The translations under genes and the position numbers were made by a program. From Enterococcus sp. BWB1-3 (lineage in GTDB: Bacteria > Bacillota > Bacilli > Lactobacillales > Enterococcaceae): a DNA stretch of 64,000 nucleotides. The notes below the pieces were generated by a model that saw nothing but the letters and a program-made list of their open reading frames with translations, had not been told where the DNA came from and searched no databases. The DNA is taken from the NCBI RefSeq assembly GCF_016745275.1, contig NZ_JADOEP010000008.1, positions 1-64,000 on the forward strand, written 5' to 3'. Positions 18,290-26,788 of this stretch are shown here, piece by piece; the stretch's first letter is position 1, and every line of letters begins with the position of its first letter.

Positions 18290-19348
18290 TTATTTTTCGT
18301 TCATCCATGGCTTGATCAATACTTTATTTGCCTGACCGCTCTTCATTAACTGAATGGCATCAAACAATTCTTCCAGCATCATGATCTTAGAAATATACTT
18401 CGATGCATCAATCCGTCCAGAAATAATCATATCGAATGATTCTTTGACTTGTATTGTATTCGATCCATAATGCCCATATACCCAAATACTGTTATAGTGC
18501 AGGTAGTTGGTGTCAATATCTGTCAGTTGTCCCTTGGGAACACCGCCAAAGAAGACCAGAGTTCCATTTGCTCTCACCATATAAACTGCATCTGTCTGTG
18601 CTTTCGTAGATGGATTAGCTGAAATAACCACATCTGCTCCTTCACCGTTTGTCAATCGCTTTACTTCTTCAAGTGCGTTAACTTTCAAACTGTTTATTGC
18701 ATGATCTACTCCAAATTCTTTTGATTCTTCCAGCCGCTGATCATTAATCTCAACCATAATCACCTGATTGGCACCACGTATTTTTGCCAGTTCTGCCTGC
18801 AGACAACCAATTGGTCCTGCACCGACAATAACCACTGTCTGACCAATACGAACATTGACATTATCCAGACAGGCATAAACAGAAGACAACGGTTCTGCCA
18901 TCACTGCCGTTTCAAATGCAGCATTTGCAGGAATTTTATATATATTTGGTCCGTTAACACCCCATGATGGGACTGCCATGTATTGTGCAAATCCCCCTTG
19001 AATACGATCGTAAGCTTTCAAATTCTTACAGCTGTGACTGTTTCCTGCCCGGCAATATTCACATTTCAGACAGGGAACTGCCGGATAAACATACAATCGG
19101 TCACCGACTTCAAACTTTGTACATTCTGCACCAACTTCTGCAACTGTCCCAACCACTTCATGTCCATAGATATGTGGATAGTCCCCTTTTCTTGAATCTG
19201 TGGTCAGGTTTCGAATATCTGATCCACATAACCCGATGACTTCAACTTTCAGTAATAATCCCTGTGCATCATACTCAGGCTTCTTTATCTCTTCAATACG
19301 AATATCATTCGCTCCATACATTAATGCTGCTTTCATTTGCTCGTTCAC
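18290..19348 (-). CDS. Zinc-dependent polyol(-phosphate) dehydrogenase, MDR family
   Basis: A 352-aa medium-chain dehydrogenase. Catalytic zinc region GLCGSDIRNL and GHEVVG; structural zinc from four Cys in CLKCEYCRAGNSHSC; Rossmann motif GAGPIGCLQAELAKIRGA near residue 170, followed by an Asp/Glu-type coenzyme choice (MVEIND) suggesting NAD. Closest by look to GatD and sorbitol dehydrogenases. It lies 15 bases from the PTS IIC gene, so it probably oxidises the polyol phosphate delivered by the PTS to a ketose phosphate. The exact substrate is unknown. Confidence 0.88.
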   Translation of the reverse strand: MNEQMKAALMYGANDIRIEEIKKPEYDAQGLLLKVEVIGLCGSDIRNLTTDSRKGDYPHIYGHEVVGTVAEVGAECTKFEVGDRLYVYPAVPCLKCEYCRAGNSHSCKNLKAYDRIQGGFAQYMAVPSWGVNGPNIYKIPANAAFETAVMAEPLSSVYACLDNVNVRIGQTVVIVGAGPIGCLQAELAKIRGANQVIMVEINDQRLEESKEFGVDHAINSLKVNALEEVKRLTNGEGADVVISANPSTKAQTDAVYMVRANGTLVFFGGVPKGQLTDIDTNYLHYNSIWVYGHYGSNTIQVKESFDMIISGRIDASKYISKIMMLEELFDAIQLMKSGQANKVLIKPWMNEK

Positions 19349-19363
19349 TCCTACTATTTTTTA

Positions 19364-20635
19364 TTAGAACATCATACCGATTTTTTCAAACACCCAATAA
19401 ATAATCCATGTGTACCATTGGGAACCAACTGCCAAAGACGTAACTTCTTTAGTACCTTCTGGCAACTGGTATCCCACCTGAACCGCTAATTGTGTTATAA
19501 TAGGAGCGGCATAGCTGGAGCAATAAAGAATGATCGTGGTGAAAACTACACCTGATATCAGACCTCTGAACAGGTTTCCTTTTGACGGAAGGATAGCGAA
19601 TATCATAAAGTATGGTAAAGCAGTTAAATCTGCAAGAGGCAATACTTTATTTCCTGGCAGAATGAATGCTAACACCAGTGCAAACGGGATCATTAATAAT
19701 CCTGTTGTTAAAACGTAAGGGTGACCTATTCCCAGGGCAGAGTCCAATCCAATATAAAGCTCTCGTCCTGGGAAACGTTTTTGCATCCACTCCTGTGCTG
19801 ATTCAGAAATCAGTGTCAGTCCGTCCATCAGCAGTGCCACCATTTTCGGCATCAACACCAGGCTTGCTGCAATGGTTACAGCTGTTTGAAAAATGATATC
19901 CAATGGCATGCGGGCAACCGCAGCCAACAGCCCTCCAACGAACAAGCCCATCAGCATCGGCTCTCCAAAAATCCCCAGACGATTCTGCACTTTTTCAGGT
20001 GTCCATGAAATATTTTTGATTCCCGGAATTCTGTCCAACAGCCAATTCAGCGGATATCCGATAAATGCCCAACCGCTTGATTGAATCTGTGGAAATGAGA
20101 TTCCTTCCAATCCAAGAACTTCATCCAAATCTTTTTGTGTCCAATCTGCAACTTTGAAAATAATGGCCATATTAACAACGGCACTTAGCAGAGCAATCAC
20201 CATATTTCCTGTTGCCAAGTACAGCGCACTGGCAATAACCATAGGATGCCAGAAATTCCAAATATCCACATCCATGGTCTTTGTCCATTTTAGCGCAATC
20301 ATAACAGCATTCGTGGCAATAATTGTAATGAATACAAAAGGAACAACCTCTGTTCCCCATGCCAGAGATGAACCCACACCCCAGCCGATGTCAGTCGCCG
20401 TGAGTTTGAAATTGTACTGCTCAACAAGAGCCTGTGTCACCGGACTGATAGCATTCATCATCAGTGTGGCAATCACATTCAAGCCTACAAAACCAATTCC
20501 AACTGTCAGTCCTGATTTAAATGAAGCCGAAAACTTATTACCAAAAATCAGTCCCAGTATTGTAATAATCAGCGGCATCATTACACTGACACCTAAGTTG
20601 ATGATGTACTGAAAAAAATCAAAAATTACTGTCAT
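19364..20635 (-). CDS. PTS galactitol-family EIIC component
   Basis: A 423-aa integral membrane protein with about ten hydrophobic segments, of the GatC type: it starts in MTVIFDFFQYIINLGVSVMMPLIITILGLIFG and carries WTPEKVQNRLGIFGEPMLMG and GLDSALGIGHPYVLTTG blocks typical of the family. It forms the sugar channel and binds the substrate for phosphorylation. Separate IIB and IIA genes precede it in the same operon, which fits the three-gene galactitol PTS layout. The true substrate may differ from galactitol given the aldolases present. Confidence 0.9.
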   Translation of the reverse strand: MTVIFDFFQYIINLGVSVMMPLIITILGLIFGNKFSASFKSGLTVGIGFVGLNVIATLMMNAISPVTQALVEQYNFKLTATDIGWGVGSSLAWGTEVVPFVFITIIATNAVMIALKWTKTMDVDIWNFWHPMVIASALYLATGNMVIALLSAVVNMAIIFKVADWTQKDLDEVLGLEGISFPQIQSSGWAFIGYPLNWLLDRIPGIKNISWTPEKVQNRLGIFGEPMLMGLFVGGLLAAVARMPLDIIFQTAVTIAASLVLMPKMVALLMDGLTLISESAQEWMQKRFPGRELYIGLDSALGIGHPYVLTTGLLMIPFALVLAFILPGNKVLPLADLTALPYFMIFAILPSKGNLFRGLISGVVFTTIILYCSSYAAPIITQLAVQVGYQLPEGTKEVTSLAVGSQWYTWIIYWVFEKIGMMF

Positions 20636-20661
20636 TTTTTCTCCTCCTTACTTCTTAAAAA

Positions 20662-20955
20662 TCAACTTTTCAAAATTGAAATAATTTCGTCAATCGTTTC
20701 CTGTTTTTTGATCCCCGTCAAAAACGAACGTCCCATAACAATCGGAACATCTTTCACATCTGTAGTAATCTGCGCCGAACTAACAATCAAATCCGGTTTC
20801 AATGTTGCTACTTTTGAACTGATTTGCTGTACTGTACATTGATCCAAAGTGTAGGGAATGCCATTATTGTCCAGTGCTTCTTTGACTTTTTTCGCAATCA
20901 CAGTTGAAGTGGCAATTCCCGACCCACAACATACATAAATTCTTTTTTTCTGCAT
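20662..20955 (-). CDS. PTS galactitol-family EIIB component
   Basis: A 97-aa cytoplasmic phosphocarrier. The phospho-Cys lies in YVCCGSGIATSTVIAKKV at the N-terminus, in the second Cys of the pair by family pattern. Length and fold elements fit GatB. It takes the phosphate from the IIA encoded upstream and passes it to the sugar bound by IIC. A gap of 26 bases separates it from IIC; 51 bases separate it from the small membrane protein gene. Confidence 0.93.
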   Translation of the reverse strand: MQKKRIYVCCGSGIATSTVIAKKVKEALDNNGIPYTLDQCTVQQISSKVATLKPDLIVSSAQITTDVKDVPIVMGRSFLTGIKKQETIDEIISILKS

Positions 20956-21006
20956 CTTATTATTCCTCCGATTCTATTTTATTTTCCTATAAACAGGATT
21001 GATGCC

Positions 21007-21423
21007 TTAGACCATGCCCATTTCTTCTACCAATAAAGAAAAACGTTCCCGCTCAGACAGTTTCTTCTTTTTTGAATTGTAAAAGAGCATTTTTTCCTGT
21101 CCTGACATTTTAGCTGCCGGTTTCACCCACCACTCATTTTGTGTCGGGACAAGGATATACTTTGGCAGCTGCTGTCGCTGCACAAGCCAATTTTCAAAAT
21201 ACTGATCTGCTGTCATCTTTTCGTACGCACTTTTTTCTAAAAAGGCTTTCATTTTTCCAGGAAGATATTCTACCCAAATATATTTGGCATATAAAACAAT
21301 TCCTCCATAGACAGCGAAGATTATCAAAAAAAGCAGCAGATTATTTTGAATCAGTTCAACAAAAAAGCGACCCGGTTCGCCTAAATTAAAGCTCAGCATT
21401 CGATCAATAATTGGTGCCAACAT
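21007..21423 (-). CDS. Small membrane protein inside the PTS operon, unknown function
   Basis: A 138-aa protein starting MLAPIIDRMLSF at an ATG preceded by GGAGGGAACACG; the longer frame lacks a better site and would run into the IIA gene. One strong membrane segment (LLLFLIIFAVYGGIVLYAKYIWV, about residues 28-50) is followed by a basic cytoplasmic domain with FENWLVQRQQLPKYILVP and a KKKKLSERER stretch. I do not recognise the family. Its place between IIA and IIB suggests a part in transport or in controlling the PTS. Confidence 0.7.
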   Translation of the reverse strand: MLAPIIDRMLSFNLGEPGRFFVELIQNNLLLFLIIFAVYGGIVLYAKYIWVEYLPGKMKAFLEKSAYEKMTADQYFENWLVQRQQLPKYILVPTQNEWWVKPAAKMSGQEKMLFYNSKKKKLSERERFSLLVEEMGMV

Positions 21424-21436
21424 CGTGTTCCCTCCT

Positions 21437-21904
21437 CTATTGATTTGCTGAAAACTGCCGAATACACTGAATAATTCCGGCGGCATCTTTTGCATGTCTC
21501 AGCTTATCCATATTTCTTTCATCTTGAATCAGTTCAACCAGCACTTGAAGCATCTCTAACTGGTCTTCTGCTTTCTTTAATGCGAGCATAAAAAGCACTT
21601 CAACCTGAACCTGCTCATCCTCACTGCCCATTTGGATAAACGGAACCTGATGCTTCAGCACAACAATTGCGATAGCCGATTCATTAACATGTATGCTGTC
21701 TGCATGCGGAATCGCAACACCGATATGTTCTGTCTCCAGTCCTGTCGGGAATATTTTTTCTCGTTCAATCACTGCCTGCTTATAAGTTGATTTTGTTTTC
21801 CCCTGCTGCTCAAGTAAATCAGCCGTTTCTTCCAATAAAAGCAACTGATCCTTCTGAGTTGTGAACAGAACCAGTTCCTCTTCTACTAGGTTTTCGACAT
21901 CCAT
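21437..21904 (-). CDS. PTS galactitol/fructose-type EIIA component
   Basis: A 155-aa IIA of the mannitol/fructose superfamily. The phosphorylated His is in HIGVAIPHADSIHV (about residue 68), and the preceding KQAVIEREKIFPTGLE segment is the usual helix before it. It accepts phosphate from HPr and passes it to IIB. The gene lies 7 bases after the regulator gene and 13 before the small membrane protein. Confidence 0.92.
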   Translation of the reverse strand: MDVENLVEEELVLFTTQKDQLLLLEETADLLEQQGKTKSTYKQAVIEREKIFPTGLETEHIGVAIPHADSIHVNESAIAIVVLKHQVPFIQMGSEDEQVQVEVLFMLALKKAEDQLEMLQVLVELIQDERNMDKLRHAKDAAGIIQCIRQFSANQ

Positions 21905-21911
21905 CCATCTT

Positions 21912-23972
21912 TCACTCCGCTTCCTGAATAACTAATTGATATAACTCTTTTTCATTTGCCGCCTGTTTCATTTTTTCAAGCCGCTGTTGATTTTCAGCCA
22001 AATTCATAATTTCATAAAGCATTTCTATATGCTGCTCTTTATCTACTGGGGCAATGACAAATAGGAAATGAATCGTATCTTCCTCAGAAAAGGAGACCCC
22101 TTCACGAACAAAAAGAACAGATACTCCCAGCATCTGTACACCGTATTCCGGCAACGCATGGGGAATCGCAATTTCTTCACCTAATACAATATATGGAGCA
22201 TTAAAATCATGATTGTGAATCATTTGATATACATAATTTTCGTTGATATAATCTTCGCCAATCAGAGGGTGACTAGCTAGATTAATTGCTTCCTGATAAT
22301 TCAATACCTTATTGACAATCTGAACCTGATTCGCCTGAAGAAGGTCCCTTAAGCTTTTCCCCGAAGCAGCGTGTTCTTCATAGTTCACTTCATAAAGGAG
22401 CTGTGTCAATTCTTCCTCCAACTGCTCCAACTGCTCAATCGTTGAATATTTTTTTATAATTGACAGTATGTTATTTACTGAGACAGCCTTTGTTGGTTTT
22501 GTCGAGATTACTGACAAATCATTTAAAACTTCCACTCTCAAAATTTCCAGCTCACGCTGTGTCATCATTGGTTTGACTAAATATACTGGAAGCTTGCCGT
22601 CAATAGGAACAGTTGAAAAAATAATCTCAACATCATCTGGAAGTTTATTAAAGTCCCTTAGCGATTGTGGCGGAACAAATTGGAACTCGGGAAATATTTT
22701 TTGCAAAAAAGTGTGTAATGTTTGAGAAATCAGAATACCGCTCTTGCAAATAACAACTGCCTTTTTTTTAGGTGTAGCATCACTTTTTTCCGACAAGCCA
22801 CTCAAAACAAAAATAGAAATGAATTCGAATTCTTCATCCGGAATTACCTCTCCAATAAACTGCTGCAGAGGCTGAAACGTTTCATAGACAATCCCTTTTA
22901 ATGCCGTCTGGTATTCATTAAAATGAAAATTTTCCACACTCATTTTTAGATTCAAATGATATTTGATTCGATAATATGCCGGCTTCAAATGCAGTACCAG
23001 ACGCTGTTTCAATTCTCTTTTGTTATTTAAAGTCACACAGGCTCTGCGCTCAAATTGATACAAACAGTTTTCAACAACATCAAATAGTTCTTTTGAGAGC
23101 TTTTCTGTCAGCAGATCCCCAGAAAATACATTTGTAGTCAATAATTGAAGGGTAATAAATAACTTTTCCTGATCAGGAATCCCGGTCCAGTTATCAAAAA
23201 TTTTACTGGCTGCCATAAACTCCTTTGTATCTGAAAGCATATTGTTACGAATATGAAATGATTCCTGAATAATATGTCCCAGTTCAATTCTTTTAGCCAT
23301 CAGTGCGAGTACATAAGGAAGATGTTCGATTCGATCATCCGTAAATTTTACATTCAGCAGCTGTTCCGCATTTTCCAAAATGTCATGATATTTTAAAAAC
23401 GTCGATTCAGAAATATCAATATACTTCTTCAAAAAATGTTCTCCATTATACATCCGTTTGACAGTCATTACTGTTCGAATAATCTGCTTTCTAATATCCC
23501 ACTCTGTTCCAATCAGCACATACCCTTCATTTCTGTTATAGGAAATTTGAATATTTTCAGGCAGCAGCTCCCTCAAATAATTGATTGTCCGCATTACTGT
23601 ATTTTTACTGATATTCAGATCAATCATAAAATGGTCTAGCGAAAGATACCCCTGCTTGGAAAAAATCATCAGCAGAATCAGATTTGACCGCTCATCCTCT
23701 GACAATACGTAATCCTCGATTACTGTTTCATTTTTAGCTGTTTCGTCTTTATCCATTAAGTTCAGCAGATTTTTCGGTACTTGGAAATGCCCAGTACGAA
23801 GCCGTTTAATTTCAGGATAACGATTTTCTTTACACCAATCGTTAATTTTATTAATTGTATAGGTCAGCTGATTTCTGCTTAATGAAAAGCTTGTCATGAG
23901 TTCGCGATTGTCCGTGTTAGAATGATAAACAAGGTATTGAACAATATTTTTACTGCGTTTATCTAAATACAT
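21912..23972 (-). CDS. BglG/MtlR-type PTS-regulated transcriptional activator
   Basis: About 686 aa from the ATG at 23972, chosen for the GGGGG site just before it. Domains in order: N-terminal HTHs (NRELMTSFSLSRNQLTYTINKI and LDHFMIDLNISKNTVMRTINYL), two PTS regulation domains (about 180-400), an EIIB-like domain with its Cys in VVICKSGILISQ, and an EIIA-like domain with His in EEIAIPHALPEYG. Phosphorylation by the PTS sets its activity. As the first gene of the operon it probably activates the cluster when the specific substrate drains phosphate from IIA/IIB. Confidence 0.92.
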   Translation of the reverse strand: MYLDKRSKNIVQYLVYHSNTDNRELMTSFSLSRNQLTYTINKINDWCKENRYPEIKRLRTGHFQVPKNLLNLMDKDETAKNETVIEDYVLSEDERSNLILLMIFSKQGYLSLDHFMIDLNISKNTVMRTINYLRELLPENIQISYNRNEGYVLIGTEWDIRKQIIRTVMTVKRMYNGEHFLKKYIDISESTFLKYHDILENAEQLLNVKFTDDRIEHLPYVLALMAKRIELGHIIQESFHIRNNMLSDTKEFMAASKIFDNWTGIPDQEKLFITLQLLTTNVFSGDLLTEKLSKELFDVVENCLYQFERRACVTLNNKRELKQRLVLHLKPAYYRIKYHLNLKMSVENFHFNEYQTALKGIVYETFQPLQQFIGEVIPDEEFEFISIFVLSGLSEKSDATPKKKAVVICKSGILISQTLHTFLQKIFPEFQFVPPQSLRDFNKLPDDVEIIFSTVPIDGKLPVYLVKPMMTQRELEILRVEVLNDLSVISTKPTKAVSVNNILSIIKKYSTIEQLEQLEEELTQLLYEVNYEEHAASGKSLRDLLQANQVQIVNKVLNYQEAINLASHPLIGEDYINENYVYQMIHNHDFNAPYIVLGEEIAIPHALPEYGVQMLGVSVLFVREGVSFSEEDTIHFLFVIAPVDKEQHIEMLYEIMNLAENQQRLEKMKQAANEKELYQLVIQEAE

Positions 23973-24494
23973 ATTTCCCCCGCCTTTCTTTAGTAGGTAA
24001 CTCCCCATAGATTACCCTAACCCCCTCAAATCCTTTTGATACACGGATTTACAACCTGTTCTCATTTTCTCCCTTGCAACGATTCAATTATATTATCTTA
24101 GGTGGCGACGTGAGCATTTTACAATGAACAGCATGGAGCTGTAATAATAGCCCCAAAGCGATTCTTTACTGCGCCTTTTATTGATGGACAGAGGTTCTTT
24201 GTTAAGTGCATCGGTTATTCAATCGGTCATTTTTTCATGGATTCTTTTGAGTTACCCTTCAGTCTTATCTCATAGTATCATCCAGAGGATTTCTTGAACT
24301 TAATTCCAGTATAAAGGAACGTATCAAAAAAAGAACGCGCTTTCATAACCAAAAGTCAGCAAGCTAATAAATGAAATGATGATTATTCATTTTAATATCC
24401 CATTTCACTAGATTCATCCTGCATTTTCAACTCAATATTTCTCCAGACTGTGATGCTGTTACTCTTCCTTATAATTGTTTTGCAGAATAGAAAA

Positions 24495-24520
24495 TAGACT
24501 GGGAACAGTTTCCCAGTCTA
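24495..24520 (-). terminator. Rho-independent terminator
   Basis: TAGACTGGGAA (24495-24505) and TTCCCAGTCTA (24510-24520) form an 11-bp perfect stem with a 4-base loop. On the minus strand it is followed by TTTTCTATTC. It could end the relic reading leftwards from 24930. Confidence 0.65.
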
Positions 24521-24686
24521 AAGTATATCGCAGTGAGTAATTTTACAATTCGGCTCTTTATTTGATGACTTAATTCAGATCAATCTGCTTTTTTACAGAT
24601 ATTCTATCAGAGCTTTAATTTGCAGCCCACCAAGCTGATCCTGTTTAAGAGAGTTGAATCCACAGACGGTTTCTCAAATTTATCCC

Positions 24687-24930
24687 CTACTCTATTTCAA
24701 TCAGCTTTATTTCTTTGACCTCAATGATAATAGTTGAATTGCCTTCATTCAAAAATACTCCTATACTGGAAATCCACGTTTGTTTCGTTAAAGCTTCATA
24801 TGTCACCTTGATTTTCTCCAATTAATTGTTTCTTTCGATTCAAAGCATTCAACAGCATCCGCTGAAATTCAAATGGGGTACAGTCATCCAGTATATTCCA
24901 AGTTTCAGATAAATGATTCGTTCAACTTTA
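24687..24930 (-). pseudogene. Small gene relic, possibly YolD-like
   Basis: Two neighbouring minus-strand frames look like coding sequence without usable starts: one containing LDDCTPFEFQRMLLNALNRK and, overlapping its end, VTYEALTKQTWISSIGVF through to EVKEIKLIEIE (stop at 24687-24689). Together they have the size and beta-rich ending of YolD-like proteins, but this is a loose impression. A frameshift would be needed to join them. Confidence 0.25.
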
Positions 24931-25127
24931 GCAGATCCTTTTTTATAGACTCAAATCAACGTATCAGACTGGCTTCTGAGCTGTATAACCATATGATAGA
25001 TCACTCATAGCTTCAACTTTTCCTTTTGAATTATTATAGTTAAAATATAAACTATACTATTCGATTATCTAATGACTAGAATCCGCTCCTATCATACGTT
25101 TCCGTGCATTAACTGCTGTCATCTAAA

Positions 25128-25178
25128 CAAAAAAAGAGAGGTGTGATTGCGGCTCAATCATCCCTCTCTTTTTTTTGT
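25128..25178 (-). terminator. Bidirectional terminator
   Basis: Stem blocks GAGAGG/CCTCTC (25136-25141, 25163-25168) and TGATTG/CAATCA (25144-25149, 25155-25160) are flanked by A and T runs on both sides. It lies 40 bases downstream of the GIY-YIG gene. Confidence 0.85.
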
Positions 25179-25217
25179 TTCTTCACTATGAGAATGGTCA
25201 GTCACCGCTTGCTTTTA

Positions 25218-26009
25218 TCAGTCAACTTTTGTCCATTCATCTATAGTTTTACCCGAGCTGTCCTTCATTTCAAGCCAGCCATTCGTTCCGCCATAATATA
25301 AAAACAGACCGGCTTCATTCACACTCTTTAAGACAACATCCTCCGTCGTTTTAAAATCCTTGATGGCTTCCTTGTGATCATCCCGCAATTTATCGCCAAA
25401 TTTCATATCCATCCCAATAGATCCGTCTTTATTCAGTCTGCCTTCAGGCTTTAAAATGGCTCCGGCCTTAATCACCATTTCATTTCTTTTTTGCCAGAGA
25501 ACAGTTGCTTTGCTTTCTCGTGAATCGACATAAAATTCGATTTGGCTGACTGCTTTGGTCCAACGGTGACTGGCTTTTGCAGGCTTCGCCTTTTTAACCT
25601 GCAAACTATAACCAAATTTTTCAAGTATCAGCAATACTTCATTTTTATATTCCGTCACTGCCTTTTTCTGATTAGCAGGCACCTTTACTTCTTCAGTCAC
25701 CGGATCAACCAGCTTCAGCTTATTTTCTTTTGCTTCCGTAAGAAACAGCTGTTCCAGGTATAGCGGCTCAATTTCCCATGGCGGTGTAATGACAATTATT
25801 TTATTAAAATTAGAACTATCCAATGTATATGATTCACTTACTTTGCCAATGTAGTTTACTTTATTATCCTTTAAAAGAAAATAGACCGCTGGATGTGCCA
25901 AATTAATTGACTTATCTTCAGCATCTATGATGTTGATTTCTCCTTCGCGATCCTCAAATTGAATATTTATTTTCTTCTCATTAATCTTTACCTTCAAATT
26001 AACTTCCAT
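25218..26009 (-). CDS. GIY-YIG-like protein with C-terminal DUF4357
   Basis: About 263 aa from the ATG at 26009, preferred for its GGGGAG site. The N-terminal half has VYFLLKDNKVNYIGKVSES (about residues 40-58), which matches the GIY-YIG opening with V-Y-F and N-Y-I-G, and a later Glu in LYLEQLFLTEAKEN, the place of the metal-binding Glu. The C-terminal end GLFLYYGGTNGWLEMKDSSG resembles the DUF4357 module that often follows GIY-YIG domains. The expected Arg after the YIG helix is not obvious, so nuclease activity is uncertain. It stands alone among relic DNA. Confidence 0.65.
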   Translation of the reverse strand: MEVNLKVKINEKKINIQFEDREGEINIIDAEDKSINLAHPAVYFLLKDNKVNYIGKVSESYTLDSSNFNKIIVITPPWEIEPLYLEQLFLTEAKENKLKLVDPVTEEVKVPANQKKAVTEYKNEVLLILEKFGYSLQVKKAKPAKASHRWTKAVSQIEFYVDSRESKATVLWQKRNEMVIKAGAILKPEGRLNKDGSIGMDMKFGDKLRDDHKEAIKDFKTTEDVVLKSVNEAGLFLYYGGTNGWLEMKDSSGKTIDEWTKVD

Positions 26010-26207
26010 AGCCAACTCCCCTTTTTTCATCAGTCTAAAGACAACAAATCTGCCAAACTTTTCAGTCATATCCTAAACTCTTTGTCTTTAAAAAGTATAT
26101 AGTAACACAGCTGGAAGTACAAGGCAAAAGCTTTTGACAGTAAAAAAGAGAATATTCTCTGTCAAAAGATTCTGTCGATTTTTGAGATTATCGAAAAATC
26201 AACAACA

Positions 26208-26605
26208 CTAAAGAAGCTCATTTTTTATGACATGGCCACATCTTTTGAATGCAGCAACTAACTTATCTATTCGTAATTTTTCTTCCGGATCAAGGGTACT
26301 CGCCCGATTTTTTGAAACCTGCAAAACATCAGAATACTGTTCTCTGAAGTTTTCCACCAATGGCGCCTGACAGTTGAAAAAGACAGCTATTTTGGCTTCA
26401 CTAAAATAGTCAACTCTGATTAGAAAAATATTTCTAACAACAAAGCCTGGCTAATTCCATTTTAGGTTCTCTACAACTACTTCTTCGGAAGCAATCTGTT
26501 CGACTGCTTGAAAGAACAGGTCCCGTATTTATTATAATGATTTTTGATATTTAGGCTCATATTCTTTGAAAATACGCTTGCTTCTGTAATATCTATCTGT
26601 GACAT
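26208..26605 (-). pseudogene. Broken gene of unknown function
   Basis: From an ATG at 26605 (MSQIDITEASVFSKNMS) the reading must shift frame near 26510 into FQAVEQIASEEVVVENLKW, passes an in-frame TAG, then continues with a long open stretch with clear protein character (IRVDYFSEAKIAVFFNCQAP, STLDPEEKLRIDKLVAAFKR) to a TAG at 26208-26210. The last part has no start codon of its own. I do not recognise the family. The remaining bases 26010-26207 and 26606-26788 show nothing else. Confidence 0.5.
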
Positions 26606-26788
26606 AATTTTATTTCTTCTATCTATTATTTTAGCAGAAATGGAAATCAGATTAGCTCAAAACTATGTCCACTTTTAAAAAAGGAAATGCCGAAACATTT
26701 CCTTTTTTGATTTTTCTCAAACAACACTATTTGACTTTGAGCCGAAAAAGCAGACACCTAAGCCTGAGATTTCCTCGCTTCCTTCTGT

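Larger units (their letters stand above)
23973..25217. other. Long non-coding stretch with relics and terminators
   Basis: No intact gene. The right-hand side of the regulator promoter should lie at 23973-24120; TATAAT reads on the minus strand at 24087-24092 without a good -35. Around 24120-24280 a plus-strand frame without a start reads APKRFFTAPFIDGQRFF, unrecognised. Two hairpins and a relic on the minus strand are listed separately. The stretch looks like eroded accessory DNA. Confidence 0.4.

Noticed and set aside
22860-22890. A near-palindromic TGAAACGTTTCA resembling a catabolite-control (cre) site
   Set aside because: It is two bases short of the cre consensus and lies inside the regulator coding sequence.
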